DNA of 64,000 nt from the NCBI GenBank assembly GCA_036927565.1, contig JAYESD010000002.1, forward strand, positions 221,157,882 through 221,221,881, written 5' to 3'. Position 1 is the first letter of the stretch. The number at the start of each line of letters is the position of its first letter. Shown here one piece after another: positions 43,107 to 54,359 of the stretch. The DNA is from Tuctoria greenei. Taxonomy: Eukaryota > Streptophyta > Magnoliopsida > Poales > Poaceae. Made by a program: the position numbers and the translations under genes. A model generated the notes under the pieces. That model was not told where the DNA came from. It was given only the letters and a program-made list of their open reading frames with translations, and made no database searches.

Positions 43107-44078
43107 ATGGTGAGGACTCGCAACCAGAGGGATGACAATGATGAGGAGGAGAACAATGGAGCACCTTAGAACAGCAATGGACAAGTACCTGCCCAGTGAG
43201 CTATCAATATTGAGCAGCTATTCACTATGCAAAACCAGCTCATGTAGACCATGATACAGACTATGGGACAGCTGCAGGCTGGCAGCAACAACAACAAACA
43301 GCCCCACATGCCTCCACCGCCACCCCCGCCTCCTCATAACTAGTAGGGAGAGTTTATGAGGACTAGGCCACCAACCTTTGCTCAAGCTGCTGACCCTATG
43401 GATGCTGATGATTGGCTCAAGTACGTGGAGAAGAAACTTGCAATAGTCCAATGCAGTGACCGGGAGAAGGTGCTATTTTGCATCTCATCAACTTGTTGGG
43501 GCAGCTACCGATTGGTGGGATTCGCTATGCAATGCTCATGAGAAGCGAGAGAGAATTACTTAGGCTGAGTTCAAGGAGAGCTTCCATTCTCATTATGTGC
43601 CCGTGGGTGTTATGATTTTTAAGAGGCAATAATTTGAGAACTTGAGGCAAGGAAGGTCAAGCGTGAGTGAATATCTCAACAAATTCACTCAACTCTCAAG
43701 ATATGCGCCTGAGGATGTGAGATGGGACAGCCGGAAACAATACATGTTCATGAGGGGCTTGAACAATGAGATCCAAGTGCAAATGCTCAACTATGATTAT
43801 GCCAACTTTCAGAAGCTAGTGGACAAAGCAATTGTTGTGGAGAAGAAGGTCCCTGAAATGGAGCTAGATAACAAGGGGAAGGCGTTCCAACGGACTCAAG
43901 CTTGTCAAGAAAGTTTCGTGGAGTTGAAGAAAAGGTTAACCACATCCCCAATTTTGGTTTTGCCGGATGTAAGCAAAAGTTTCGATATATATTGCGATGC
44001 ATCGAGACAAGGACTTGGATGTGTGCTCATGCAAGAAGGTCAAGTGGTCGCCTATGTATCGAGACAATTGAAGAAACA
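43107..44078 (+). pseudogene. gag-pol: Gag fused by deletion to the RT end/RNase H start (gypsy)
   Basis: Gag starts MVRTRN at 43107, with stops and frame changes up to about 43640, including FMRTRPPTFAQAADPMDADD. From 43642 one frame runs through QGRSSVSEYLNKFTQLSRYA and VEKKVPEME, then near 43880 passes straight into the end of RT (CQESFVELKKRLTTSPIL) and RNase H (DIYCDASRQGLGCVLMQ, VAYVSRQLKKH). Gag zinc knuckle, protease and RT catalytic domains are deleted, with the frame kept. It stops at 44078 because of an insertion and continues at 48641. Confidence 0.88.
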
Positions 44079-44990
44079 TGATAAGAAAGTTTAGGCTCGA
44101 TCTTCCGAAAGATAATGGATAAGTCGATTGATGGAGATCTCGACGTTGATGATCCGAGAATCTCGAGTAGAACACAAAAAACCCCTGCAATCACTACACC
44201 ACCACTCCGTTGGTTATCAACCGTGCTAAACACGATTGACCTCACCAAGAAGGCTAATTCCTGCAAGTGCAACCGGGAACACAAGCAAGAACAAGGTAGA
44301 AGCAATCAGAATTGCTAAGTTGGGATCTCACAAACTGATGAACGGTGAAACTGTGTATAATAGATTAATCTAAGCAAAACCCAATTGTTCATGGCGGCTA
44401 CTATTGACTATATATAGGTGGGAGGACGTCCAAGGGGGTGTTGGGGTCGTGACTTAACCCCAACACACGAAAATAATGGACTTAGACTTGATACAAGGCC
44501 CAATGACCCAATACGGTGGCGCGGCACCCTAACATATTCTAAACTCGAGTTGTTTCAACGATTCCCATCGACTCCGAAGTAATTTTGACATGGGACCAGC
44601 CCCATTGGAAATCTTATACTCTCCCCTTTTCGTGCATATGTAGAACATCCAAAACGGAGTTCGTATGCGTCCTAGGCGTCCGTTTTAGTGCGTACTGCTC
44701 CTGGACTCCGAGTTGGACATGATTTTGAGTTGGGGTCGGATTCCATCTTCTTTGAACATATCCTCTGGTCCTCCACACCCCTAAAATTTACTACAATTAC
44801 TCCTTGAATCACTCCATGTATCCTAATCACAATTAAATTATTAGGTAGCAATTTATTCTCAAAAATAAATAATGAAACATATAAGAACGAGCTCACCTTT
44901 GAAATTAATTGTTGTGTGCGAATTCTATTGATTGCATCTTGTATGTTCAATGGAGTGCTATGTATAACCATAGGAGTGTTATCCTCATCA
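44079..44990 (-). repeat. 3' LTR of the small gypsy-type element
   Basis: Plus strand TGATAAGAAAG (the partner of TGATGAGGAATG) to ATCCTCATCA. Roughly a tenth of positions differ from the right LTR by eye, so insertion is older than that of element 1. Next to it, minus-strand AAGGGGAGGA at 44991-45000 is the purine tract. Confidence 0.9.
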
Positions 44991-45337
44991 TCCTCCCCTT
45001 CTTGAATTGGAGTCATCCTCGACTCAAGTTCATCTTCTCTCATGTGTGGGTCCATATGAGCAACGCCATCAAATCCTCTTGTGTGCATCAAAGGAGGAGG
45101 CCAAGGTGGTGGACGATATAGTGCACCATCTCTATGTTCTCCATCAAATAAGCATGACCATTGACTTGAGCCAGGATCCCAAACAAATAAACATTGTGCC
45201 ATGTTTATTTGTGCAATTATAATGTGCATGATCTCATCATTCTCCCCTTCTTTATAACAAGCCATCCTTGGCTTGCTCGTATGTCCAGCAAAGAGGCTTG
45301 CTTTGGAGGTAGAATGAGCGTTGTCCATATTGCACAA
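44672..45337 (-). pseudogene. Polyprotein tail reading from internal region into the 3' LTR
   Basis: A 221-codon open frame starts in the internal region and crosses the LTR boundary at 44990. The part in the LTR, NRIRTQQLISKVSSFLYV, resembles the RARARQLN-QVNSFL segment seen near the end of some plant gypsy polyproteins (recalled family pattern). The upstream portion (CLFVWDPGSSQWSCLFDG...) I do not recognise. Confidence 0.45.
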
Positions 45338-45626
45338 CCGTAGTAAACAATGCTCCTCTTTTATATATTGTCCTTGCTACATGAAAAAAATGCTATAAAA
45401 ACTTGGCAATACATTATTAGTGTTAGTGCATCCATTCAATTCACCATGTTGTTGCAGCACTAAATGGGATATCTCATTTGAGCATATGTAAACTTTATGC
45501 AACATAAATTCACCACTATCTTCATAGTTGCCTATAATATGAAAAATATTTCTACTTAACAAAGGCAATTCAGACTGAGAAAATATTCTCCTCTCTACAA
45601 TATTTAGATCACAAAGAGTGTCAAAT
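45338..45626 (-). other. Decayed coding stretch in the small element
   Basis: An 87-codon frame (45377-45640) follows the gag-like frame after a frame change (LGYIEFDTLCDLN); no domain recognised. Confidence 0.35.
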
Positions 45627-46529
45627 TCAATATAACCCAAAGTATGAAGACAAAAAATTCAGCTCATCATTTTCAACAGTAGTGGTGATCAAATTATGAA
45701 TTTCAGCACAATTAGGTGAATCCAAAACACAATCATCTAGTACATTAACTTGTTTTCGCGTAGGAATAATAGAGTTATCAACACACAACTCTTTCTTAGC
45801 GCAACGATCAGCAGAAAAATCAACATGTGACAATAGTGTATAAATAAACGATTCTAATCGTTGCTCCCTGAAAATAGCATGATTGGTGGAAAAATTCAGA
45901 ACACCCAAAAACTTCTCACCTTCTGTATTTGTAGAATGTCTTGCCTTACCATTTTCAGCAGTGATTTCGAGAGCATTATGAGTTGATCCATCTAAAATTT
46001 CACAAGAGTTTTTGAAAGCCTCGTTCTCTTTTGCATCATGTACATTATTTTCTATATTGTCCTGCAAAATGTTAGATAGAAAAGGAGGTACAACAAGAAA
46101 TTTCTCATCAAATTGATGCACTTCATCTTTGCAATTAGATACATTCATAAAAGTTTCTCGCATACAAATTTTTATATCCTTCCATGTTCAAGGTTTTTCT
46201 AAATCATTTAAATTGTTCCACCAAGTTAATGCACAACCTACTAATGCACTTGCAACATTTCTAATCTTTCTCCTCTCACACATATGACATTGTCCAAAAA
46301 CTTTATCCAACTCTATTTCCCAAGCAATATATTCATCGTAACCAAAACCATTATAAGAAGGTAGAGACGGGATAATGTAATTACTTTCTACGGAAGGAGT
46401 TGTAAATATGGTATGAATGTCATGTGAAACCTTGGTTGATGTTTGATTCTTAGCAAGAAACTCCATCACCGTCTTCATCATGTCAATCATGTCAGCATAT
46501 AATGCATGATTCTTGCTTTTACCTGACAT
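45627..46529 (-). pseudogene. Gag-like ORF of the small gypsy-type element
   Basis: Starts MSGKSKNHALY at 46529. Retrotrans_gag-like segment PSYNGFGYDEYIAWEIELDK and RNVASALVGCALTWWNNL at residues about 65-110, then an in-frame TGA at 46188 (EKP*TWKD), then WKDIKICMRETFMNV and about 160 further codons without recognised motifs. No zinc knuckle seen. Total about 300 codons. Confidence 0.65.
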
Positions 46530-46577
46530 TGTTAGTAGCAAACAGAAGACAACAAAAAAGTATGTTATCCCTATCAA

Positions 46578-47704
46578 CTACAAAGGATAATGGCAATGTG
46601 GAAGTGGAATCACACACTCTAAAGCGTCTTACCACACTCTTACAAGTGTTCTTACCAACACTGCAGGTGGCAAACGGTGACTGGTATGAAGGAACCAATG
46701 AAGCGTGGGATTATTGCAATGGTGTATCGATTCTTCTCATAAGTAAAGTGTAGCTTGGATGGCACTTTATATGTAGTAAGAATTAGAAACAATGCAATCA
46801 CATAGTAAAGTTGAATAAGTGTCCAAAGTACTTGTCAAAGTTGTTGTCCTAAATGTGTACCTAGTAGTTCATGCAAGCAAGACATGAGACAAAACTAGAT
46901 GACACAAAGAATGCAAGCACTTCTGTTTTTTTGTTGTTTTTTTTTCTCCTCTTTTTTTGTGCGGCTTTTGTATCTTGTTTTGCACTTGCCTTTTTCTTCT
47001 GTCTTCCTTTTTATTAGAATGTGCTGCAAAAGAAGAACACGATGAAAAGCAATCAAAGATATCTCGTGGGTCTGTCACACATGTTCTGCTCAATCTTCCA
47101 AGGACAAATAGGCACACTTAGAGGCTCATAATAGAAAAATATACGACAGAAAGATTGTAGATATATCTCTAATATTTAATTTAAACATATGGAAGACCTA
47201 TTTTGGACAAGAACAATAGGATATATTGCCCCTGAAAAACAGACTGTTCAGGAATTCTAGGTCGAGAACAGATTCAGATCTAATGCACTTTTGACCACGA
47301 TAACTATGCTGTCTGGGAAACCTAAGAATACGAGAGTAGTAGAGAACCTCTGAAGCTTTCCAAAAAGTATAAGAACTCCAATATACGAGTTCGTATGAGC
47401 GAGGTATGATGAAAATACCGAACTGGATAATCTGGACGTGATGACATGATTCAAAAGGATGAATCAACACAATGCAAAACTCAAACTAAGACCAAAAACA
47501 CTTTCTAAAACAGCAATATGACTGAAACACGAACACAAAATCAACAAAACCAAACTGAAAACAAAAGTTGCAAAGGCACAATATGGTTTGGACAAAGTAA
47601 TGAACAGATCTACTAAACTGCAAGGTTTTTTGTGATTTTTTTGTGGACTCTAGGTATGAAAAAGAAAACTAATGTACTGGATAGATAAATTACCTAACGG
47701 ACAA
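46578..47704 (-). other. 5' internal leader of the small gypsy-type element
   Basis: About 1.1 kb without a supported gene between the primer site and the gag-like ORF, with T-rich tracts near 46925-46960. Confidence 0.6.
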
Positions 47705-47722
47705 CCTGGAAATCTGATACCA
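47705..47722 (-). other. Primer binding site of the small element
   Basis: Minus-strand TGGTATCAGATTTCCAGG, two bases from the LTR; the first ten bases fit tRNA-iMet. Confidence 0.8.
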
Positions 47723-47724
47723 AT

Positions 47725-48635
47725 TGATGAGGAATGGTTTAGGCCCGATCTCTTGAAAGGTAATGGATAAGTAGATTGATGGAGATCTCGACGTTGATGA
47801 TTCGAGGCTCTCGAGTAGAACACGAAAAACCCCTGCAATCACTACACCACCGCTCCGTTAGTTATCAACCGTGCTACACACGATTGACCTCACCAAGAAG
47901 GCTAATTCCTGCAAGTGTAACCGAGAACACAAGCAAGAACAAGGTAGAAGCAATCTGAATCTGAATTGCAAGTGCAACCGATGAACGGCGAAACTGTGTA
48001 TAACAGATTAATCTAAGAAAAACCAATTGTTCATGGTGGCTAATATGGAGTATATATAGGTGGGAGGAAGTCCAAGGGGGTGTTGGGGTCGTGACATAAC
48101 CCTAACAGACGAAAATAATGGACTTAGACTTGATACAAGGCCCAATTGCCCAATACGGTGGTGCAACACCCTAACATATTCTGAACTCGATTTTGTCTCA
48201 ACGATTCCCATCGAATCCGAAGTAATTTTGACATGGGACCAGCTCCATTAGAAAGGGTATCCTCTCCCCTTTCTGTGCATATGTAGAACGTCCAAAACAG
48301 ATTTTGTATGCGTCCTGAGCGTCCGTTTTAGTGTGTACTACTCCTGTACTCCGAGTTGGACACGATTTTGAGCTGGTGTTGGTTTCCATCTTCTTTGAAT
48401 GTATCCTATGGTCCACCACGCCCCTAAACCTTCCTCCAATTACTCCTTGAATCACTCCATGTATCCTAATCACAATTAAATTATTAGGTAGCAAAATTTA
48501 TTCTAAAAAATGTATAAGGAAACATATAAGAACGAGCTCACCTCTGAAATTAATTGTTGTGTGCGAATTCAATTGACTGCATCTTGTATGTTCAATGTAG
48601 TATTATGTATATCCACAGGAGTGATCTCCTCATCA
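47725..48635 (-). repeat. 5' LTR of the small gypsy-type element
   Basis: Plus strand TGATGAGGAATG...GATCTCCTCATCA. Minus-strand TATATA at about 48052-48058 is a possible TATA box. No GGACTAGTCC palindromes. Confidence 0.9.
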
Positions 48636-48640
48636 AAACA

Positions 48641-50435
48641 TGAGAAAATTATCCAACGCATGATTTGGAACTTGCAGCCGTTGTACGCGCATTGAAGATT
48701 TGGAGATATTATATCCTTGGACATAGGTGTAAAATTTATACGGATCATAAGAGTCTTAAGTATATGTTCACACAAATCGACCTAAATTTGAGGCAACGAA
48801 GATGGTTGGAGCTCATCAAGGATTATGATGTGGAAATCAATTATCATCTAGGAAAGGCTAATGTCGTGGCCGATTCCTTGAGCCGTTAAGGAGTAAGTAA
48901 CCAACTCACGGTTCGGGAATTGCCATCCGAGTTATGTAAGGAGTTCGAATGGTTGAATCTCGGATTTGTGAATGAGATAGGAATAATGGAGTTACATCCA
49001 TCCTTGGAGCAAGAAATTCGAGAGGGTCGAACAATGCATGAGGAACTCTAAGAGATCAAGGAAGGGACCCAAGAGAGAAGAGAATTCAGGTTTGATGAGG
49101 ATGATCATGGTACTTTATGGCTTGGAAAAGGATTGTAGTGCCTAATGTGAAGCGTATTTGGGAGACAATATTAAAGGAAGCACATGACTCGTCGTACTCC
49201 GTTCACCCCGATTGTACAAAGATGTACAAGGACTTGAAGACATGTTATTGGTGGGATAGCATGAAAAAGGACATAGCTGAATATGTAGCTTTGTGTGATG
49301 TGTGATAGCGAGTCAAGAAGGAACATCAGCTAGCTGGATTATTGCAGCCATTTAAGATTCCACAATGGAAGTGGGAAGAAATTGTAATGGACTTCATAGT
49401 TGGTTTACCGCGTACCGGTCTGGTTATGACATAATTTGGGTTATTGTAGATCGTTTGACCAAGTCAGCTCACTTCGTCCCTGTCAAGACCAAGTATACTG
49501 CAATACAGCTAGCAGACCTATATATGGAGCATATTGTGTGCTGACATGGAGTACCCAAGAAGATAGTCTCGGATAGAGGTTCTCAATTTACCTCCAGGTT
49601 TTGGCAGAAATTGCATGAAGTATTTGGAACGAGGTTGAATTTCAGTTCAGCATATCACCCTCCAACGGATGGACAAACTGAGAGGACCAATTAGATTTTA
49701 GAGGACATGTTAAGAGCTTGTGCTTTGAAGCATGGAAAAGGTTGGGACAAAAGCTTGCCATACGCAGAATTTTCATATAACAATAGTTACCAAGCAAGTT
49801 TGAAAATGTCAGCCTATGAAGCACTATATGGGAGGAAGTGTAGGACACCTTTGTTTTGGAATGAGACAGTATAAAATCAAGTATTCGGACCAGATATGTT
49901 GCAAGAAGATGAGAAACAAGTCCAAATTATTCATGAAAACATAAGGGCTGCTCAATCAAGGCAAAAAGGCTATGTGAACAATAGGAGAAGGAAACTAGCC
50001 TTTGAAACACGATATTTTGTTTACCTCAAGGTGTCACCAATGAGAGGTCATAAGAGGTTTAACATAAGAGGCAAGCTAGCACCTCGATACGTTGGGCCAT
50101 TCAAGATTTTGGACAAAAGGGGGGAGTAGCATATAAATTGGAGATTTCAGCTCATCTATCAGATGTACATGATGTGTTTCATGTTTCGCAGCTCAAGAAG
50201 TGTTTAAGGGTGCCAAAATTACAAGTGCCAATGGAAGAATTAGAATTAGAGGCAGATTTGACTTATGCCGAGCAACCGGTCAAAATCGAGGAAACAAAGG
50301 AGAGGGTCATGAGAAACAAGATTATTCGATGCTGCAAAGTTCAATGAAAGCATCACACAGAATCAGAAGCAACAAGGGAGCTGGAGGATGATCTCTTCTC
50401 TTATGCGTTGAATCTCGAGGGCGAGATTCATTTTA
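48641..50435 (+). pseudogene. pol: RNase H, integrase and chromodomain-like end of gypsy pol
   Basis: RNase H continues (THDLELAAVVRALKIWRYYI, YTDHKSLKYMFTQ, VVADSLSR), then a decayed linker, an H2C2 zinc site (HPDCTKMYKDLKTCYWWDSM), and the integrase core spread over 49330-49850 with many stops (FIVGLPRT, SDRGSQFTSRFWQ and the SAYHPPTDGQTERTN segment are readable in frames). The final part has HDVFHVSQLKKCLRVP and YAEQPVKIEETKERVMRNKI, the start of a chromodomain-like end that would guide integration. A stop follows KVQ. Not functional. Confidence 0.88.
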
Positions 50436-50448
50436 GGTGGGGTAGGTT
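50430..50448 (+). other. Polypurine tract of the plus-strand gypsy element
   Basis: TTTTAGGTGGGGTAGGTT immediately before TGTAACACCC. Confidence 0.75.
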
Positions 50449-52729
50449 TGTAACACCCTCATTTTCATCCATCATTCATTGCATACATCCTAATACATGT
50501 CTAACATTAATCCACATAAAAATGAATAAGTTTCAAATTGATTTAGACCAAACCGCACTTAAGAATTCTGGGAAGTGCGGACTGGTCCGTTTTTTGGTGC
50601 GGACTAGTCCGATTTCTCTCTTGCCTGCATCGGACTAGCCCGTTTTTTGCTGTGGACTAGTCGATTTTTGCCTCTGGAAACTTTCAGACTTGTCCGGTCC
50701 ATTGCAAACTAGTCTGGTATCCCAGTTCCTTGAAATTTCGCTAAGTGTCTAGAATTGTCCAGTATTCCAGCGGTCTTGTCCGTTTTTCTTCTGACTAAAA
50801 TCGGACTTGACCAGTTTTGCCCAGACTTGTGTGTTTTCTTCTAACTAAAATCGGACTTGTCTGATGTTCAGTTCAAACTTGTATGTTTTCGCCTCTGTCA
50901 ATCTTCGGACTAGTTCGGCCCTTTTCGGACTTGTCTGGTAAATTGCGATTCCAAATTGATCTTTATTTCCACGATCTATTTTTTGGGTTTTACTTTAAGT
51001 GGGGCTAAGGAAGACATGCCTAACTCCTTTTGGAGCCCATGTGGGACCCCACAACGGCCTCAACCCTCCTTAAACTCGAATTCCATCAAACCCTAGCCTC
51101 CACCCTTGTATAAACAACCTCACCCCTTGACTTTACATCCTTTTGCCTCAATTGGAAGTCCACCCAAACCTTAGTTCGTGGATAGCCACCATCAAGGAGA
51201 AAGAAGGAGATCCAGAGCAAGAAGAAGAAGAGAAGGATACGAAAGAGGATCAAGATCTCCATCAAGTTTTCGTTCTTCATCACCAATTCAAGATCTTCAT
51301 CAACCCTAGATCATCAAGATCCAAGTGTTGCCTCCAAAACCCTTGATCCATTGGAGTCCTAAATACCTGATATACCTTCTACTCTCTATTTTTGACGTGA
51401 ATTCAACCTTGTTTCTATGAATTAACGTGGATTTGGAAAACCCTAATCCGATATTCCTATGAAGGGCGGACTAGTCTAGCCCTGCAACAGACTAGTCCGA
51501 TTTATCGATTTGTTTACTGTTGAATTAAATCTAAATTAGTTCGAATCAATTCAAACCTGTTCAAACTTGTTAAAAGCCATTAGAACTAGTTAGTAAACAT
51601 CATTAATAGCTCATTAACTAGTTTTGCTTCGCATTTGCATCAATCATGCATGTCATGACATATTCAGTAATATCTATGCACTTATTGATTGTGATTCTTG
51701 TCTTGTATGTTTATTGTGTAGTTTAGACGGATTTGCGCTAGAGAGTGCCGGGGAGGACCACCAGCACCAAGAATTTGAAGTCTTTGATCCAAACCCAGCC
51801 CAAGAGCAAGGCAAGTGTCCTCGAACATATTGATCATGTTTTACGATAAATGTTTTGTTTGCAAAACTTCATTGCTTGTGTCAAATTGATGGAAAACCCA
51901 AGATAGGAGTTTACTAGCTTTGTTAAACCACCCTTGTCACCTAGAATACATGGTAGAGAGTTGGGAATGGCGTTTTTACTTTTTACTTTTTTGCTTCGCA
52001 TAATTAATTGGGATGGGAAAACAACTATACTATTTAATTATGCATTAATGAGATTATGGTTATTATGAACTTGTTAATATGATATGGTAATGGGTGATCT
52101 AAGCAAGCATCGTATGTGGATGTGTTGGATCCTATGGTTGTTTGCGTGCCTTGGATCTATGGACCGGTTCATGCAAGAATAAGCCAGGACAACAGTGCCA
52201 CCACAAGGCCAAGTATGAGTACGGCGTAGCTGATTAATTAGGGTATTGATAGTATTGAGCGGATCATTTGGTGCACCAGGGAAGGGAAGTCGGATTCGGT
52301 TTGGATATGGTTGGCGGGACTCCCTGGGATCCAAACGGCACAAGAGGGGGCCTTTGGTTGAAGATGTGCTCGGTTGGAGACATTGCCACCGGTGAAACCT
52401 CATTGGGTCCGTACATGCTAGTAGTCCCTTTGTAAAGGCTATTTTGTGATCTCTTGGCCATACAACAAAGGAAGTGTAATTGGCATAATGGAGGTTTCCT
52501 TTAGTCACCGACGAGTGATAAAATCACAAACACGTGGGTAAAGCGGTACAAACTCTGCATAGTATATTAAAACTACCATGATAGCCGTGCTCCCAGTTAT
52601 GAGCACCTGGACAACTTCCATGATTAGAGGGAAACTTGGGATTTGAGATGGTTATGGATTGAATTATGGTAATGGACATTGTTAATGGTAATGGTGAAAT
52701 CTGTTATAATGGTGATGGGTATGGGGTAT
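50449..52729 (+). repeat. 3' LTR F of the plus-strand gypsy element, cut by Copia element 3
   Basis: Starts TGTAACACCCTCATTTTCAT. Palindromes at about 50575-50945 precede TATAAA (51109-51114), with a pair at about 51465-51505. The LTR ends at 52729 in the ATGGTGATGGGTATGG region where element 3 begins; about 600 bases should lie beyond the window. Confidence 0.92.
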
Positions 52730-54308
52730 TGAAAGTGCATCTAGGCATCCCCGTGGGTTTTGGATGATTAATGATGACAATTAAGAGGCTAATGAGCTAA
52801 AGTGATCTAAAGCACAGGTACAAGGATTGAAATGAGATGAAAACCCTCAAAAAGGAAAAGGTTAATATGGGCGTCAAAGACTCAAGCGTAGAAATTAGGC
52901 TTTCTATGGTATTGAGCTTATATGAGCCGTATCATGTGAGAGTGTGGTTGTATCATGTGCATTGAGATCATACCAAGGGGCTCAATGTGGTGGTTTAGAG
53001 AAAAACCTAAGTGATAATCCTAAAATGAGAAAAACCCTAGGAGGCCGGACTAGTCTGGGCCTCAGGGCCATGGCAAACAAGTCCGTTTTGAGATGGACCA
53101 AACATCTATGGAGTGAATCTGAGTGAATTTGGAGCTAAGTCCGAGAAGTGCGAACTTGTCCGTTTTTGGACGGACCAAAGCTCTCTGGAATAGTTCGGAC
53201 TTGTCCGTTTGGGTACGGACTAGTCCGTACTTAGTGAGACTAACCGAGAGAAACCCTAGGGGGCCGGACTAGTCTGGGCCAACCCAGAGGAGTTTGTTTT
53301 GGAACGGACCAAGTGGTTCTGTTCCACTTCGGACTAGTCCGTTGTTGACCGGAATAGTCCGTTGTCTAGTGACCGTTTGAATTTGGAAATTTGGCGGGTA
53401 GCGTGATGATCGTTGCTCAGTGTGGCAGTTGTCGGAAACTGACCAGAGGTCAGTGGTCCCACAGGGCCGGATTAGTCCGGGGTCTGAGGCCGAACTAGTC
53501 CGCCCCTTTGCTGATGTAAGCAAAAGGGGCTCGAGGCTTCTATAAGAAGGGGACCCCCGGGCTCATTTGAACATGTCTTGAACCCTAGCGCCGCCACAAG
53601 AATCCTAGAGCCTTCCAAAGCCTTCTACTCATCCTACTAACCCTCTAAGAGCAAATCTTGAAGAGATTAGGGTTTGGGGAGGAGAGTAAAGGAAGATCAT
53701 CGCGTTTTGGCTCTCGCTTTGATCTCTTGCACATTGTGCTGTGTTATGTGGCTTGTGTGAGTTGCTTCGTGTGCTCCTCGTTGTATTGATATGTGGGAGC
53801 CTCAAGTTGTGAGCGGCCCTATCAAACTTGGTGATTACCCATTGATATAATGGAAACCAAGCCGACCATCGTGGTGGCTTGGTGAGAGAAGGGTCATGTG
53901 AGACCCGATCCTTGTGTGGACTTCTCAACGAGGAGGTAGGCTTCTTCGTGGAGCTGAACCACGAGACAAATCTCGTTTCACTTGTCTTTCGCTTTTCGTG
54001 ATCACTAGTATTACTATTAGGGTTCATCTCGCTCTTATCGCTCTACACTTTGATCATTGTTGTAAACTTGCAATCTAAGTGTTTAAACTTCACAATCTGA
54101 GCTTTACTAGTTTACTACACATTGCTCATCTCTTTGGTGAACTTTAATTCCACAAATAACTTGTAGAAATCAAGTTTTAGGGTATCCACCCTGTGCTGAG
54201 CGGACTAGTCCGGCCCTGTGCTGTCTAGTCCGGCCATAGGAATTTAATATTGTTTGATTAAGTGATTTCAGGTATTATTGCCTATTCACCCCCTCTAGGT
54301 GACTTTCA
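52730..54308 (+). repeat. 5' LTR of Copia element 3 (1579 bp)
   Basis: TGAAAGTGCATCTAGG to GTGACTTTCA. Palindromes at about 53043-53505 lie upstream of TATAAGAA (53541-53548); a pair near the LTR end is at about 54198-54235. Differs from the 3' copy by scattered substitutions and by loss of one palindrome segment in U3 (compare 53041-53090 with 63168-63220). Confidence 0.94.
53541..53548 (+). promoter_or_regulatory. TATA box of element 3 5' LTR
   Basis: TATAAGAA after CTCGAGGCTTC; the 3' LTR has TATAAAAA at 63703-63710, so the 5' copy carries a substitution in the box. Confidence 0.65.
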
Positions 54309-54310
54309 AT

Positions 54311-54322
54311 TGGTATCAGAGC
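54311..54322 (+). other. Primer binding site of element 3, tRNA-iMet
   Basis: TGGTATCAGAGC two bases after the LTR. Confidence 0.93.
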
Positions 54323-54359
54323 AGGCTTCTCCCCAAGAGTCTAACAACTCGGAGAAGTA

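Larger units (their letters stand above)
44079..48635 (-). mobile_element. Small gypsy-type LTR element, non-autonomous, 4557 bp
   Basis: Two ~911-bp LTRs (44079-44990 and 47725-48635) with TGATGAGGA...TCCTCATCA ends, flanked by a 5-bp target duplication AAACA (44074-44078 and 48636-48640). Removing it restores the RNase H codons around KKHEKNYP of the host element. The primer site next to the right LTR sets minus orientation. The 2.7-kb inside has gag-like and tail sequences but no protease, integrase or RT. Confidence 0.92.
29603..52729 (+). mobile_element. Plus-strand gypsy element (Tekay/Del-like) with three nested insertions
   Basis: 5' LTR from 29603 (broken by a CACTA element and partly duplicated), primer site 42841, gag, RNase H and integrase, chromodomain-like tail, purine tract, 3' LTR from 50449 to the element 3 insertion at 52729. 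An internal deletion removes the end of gag, protease and most of RT. Same family as element A, in opposite orientation. Confidence 0.87.
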
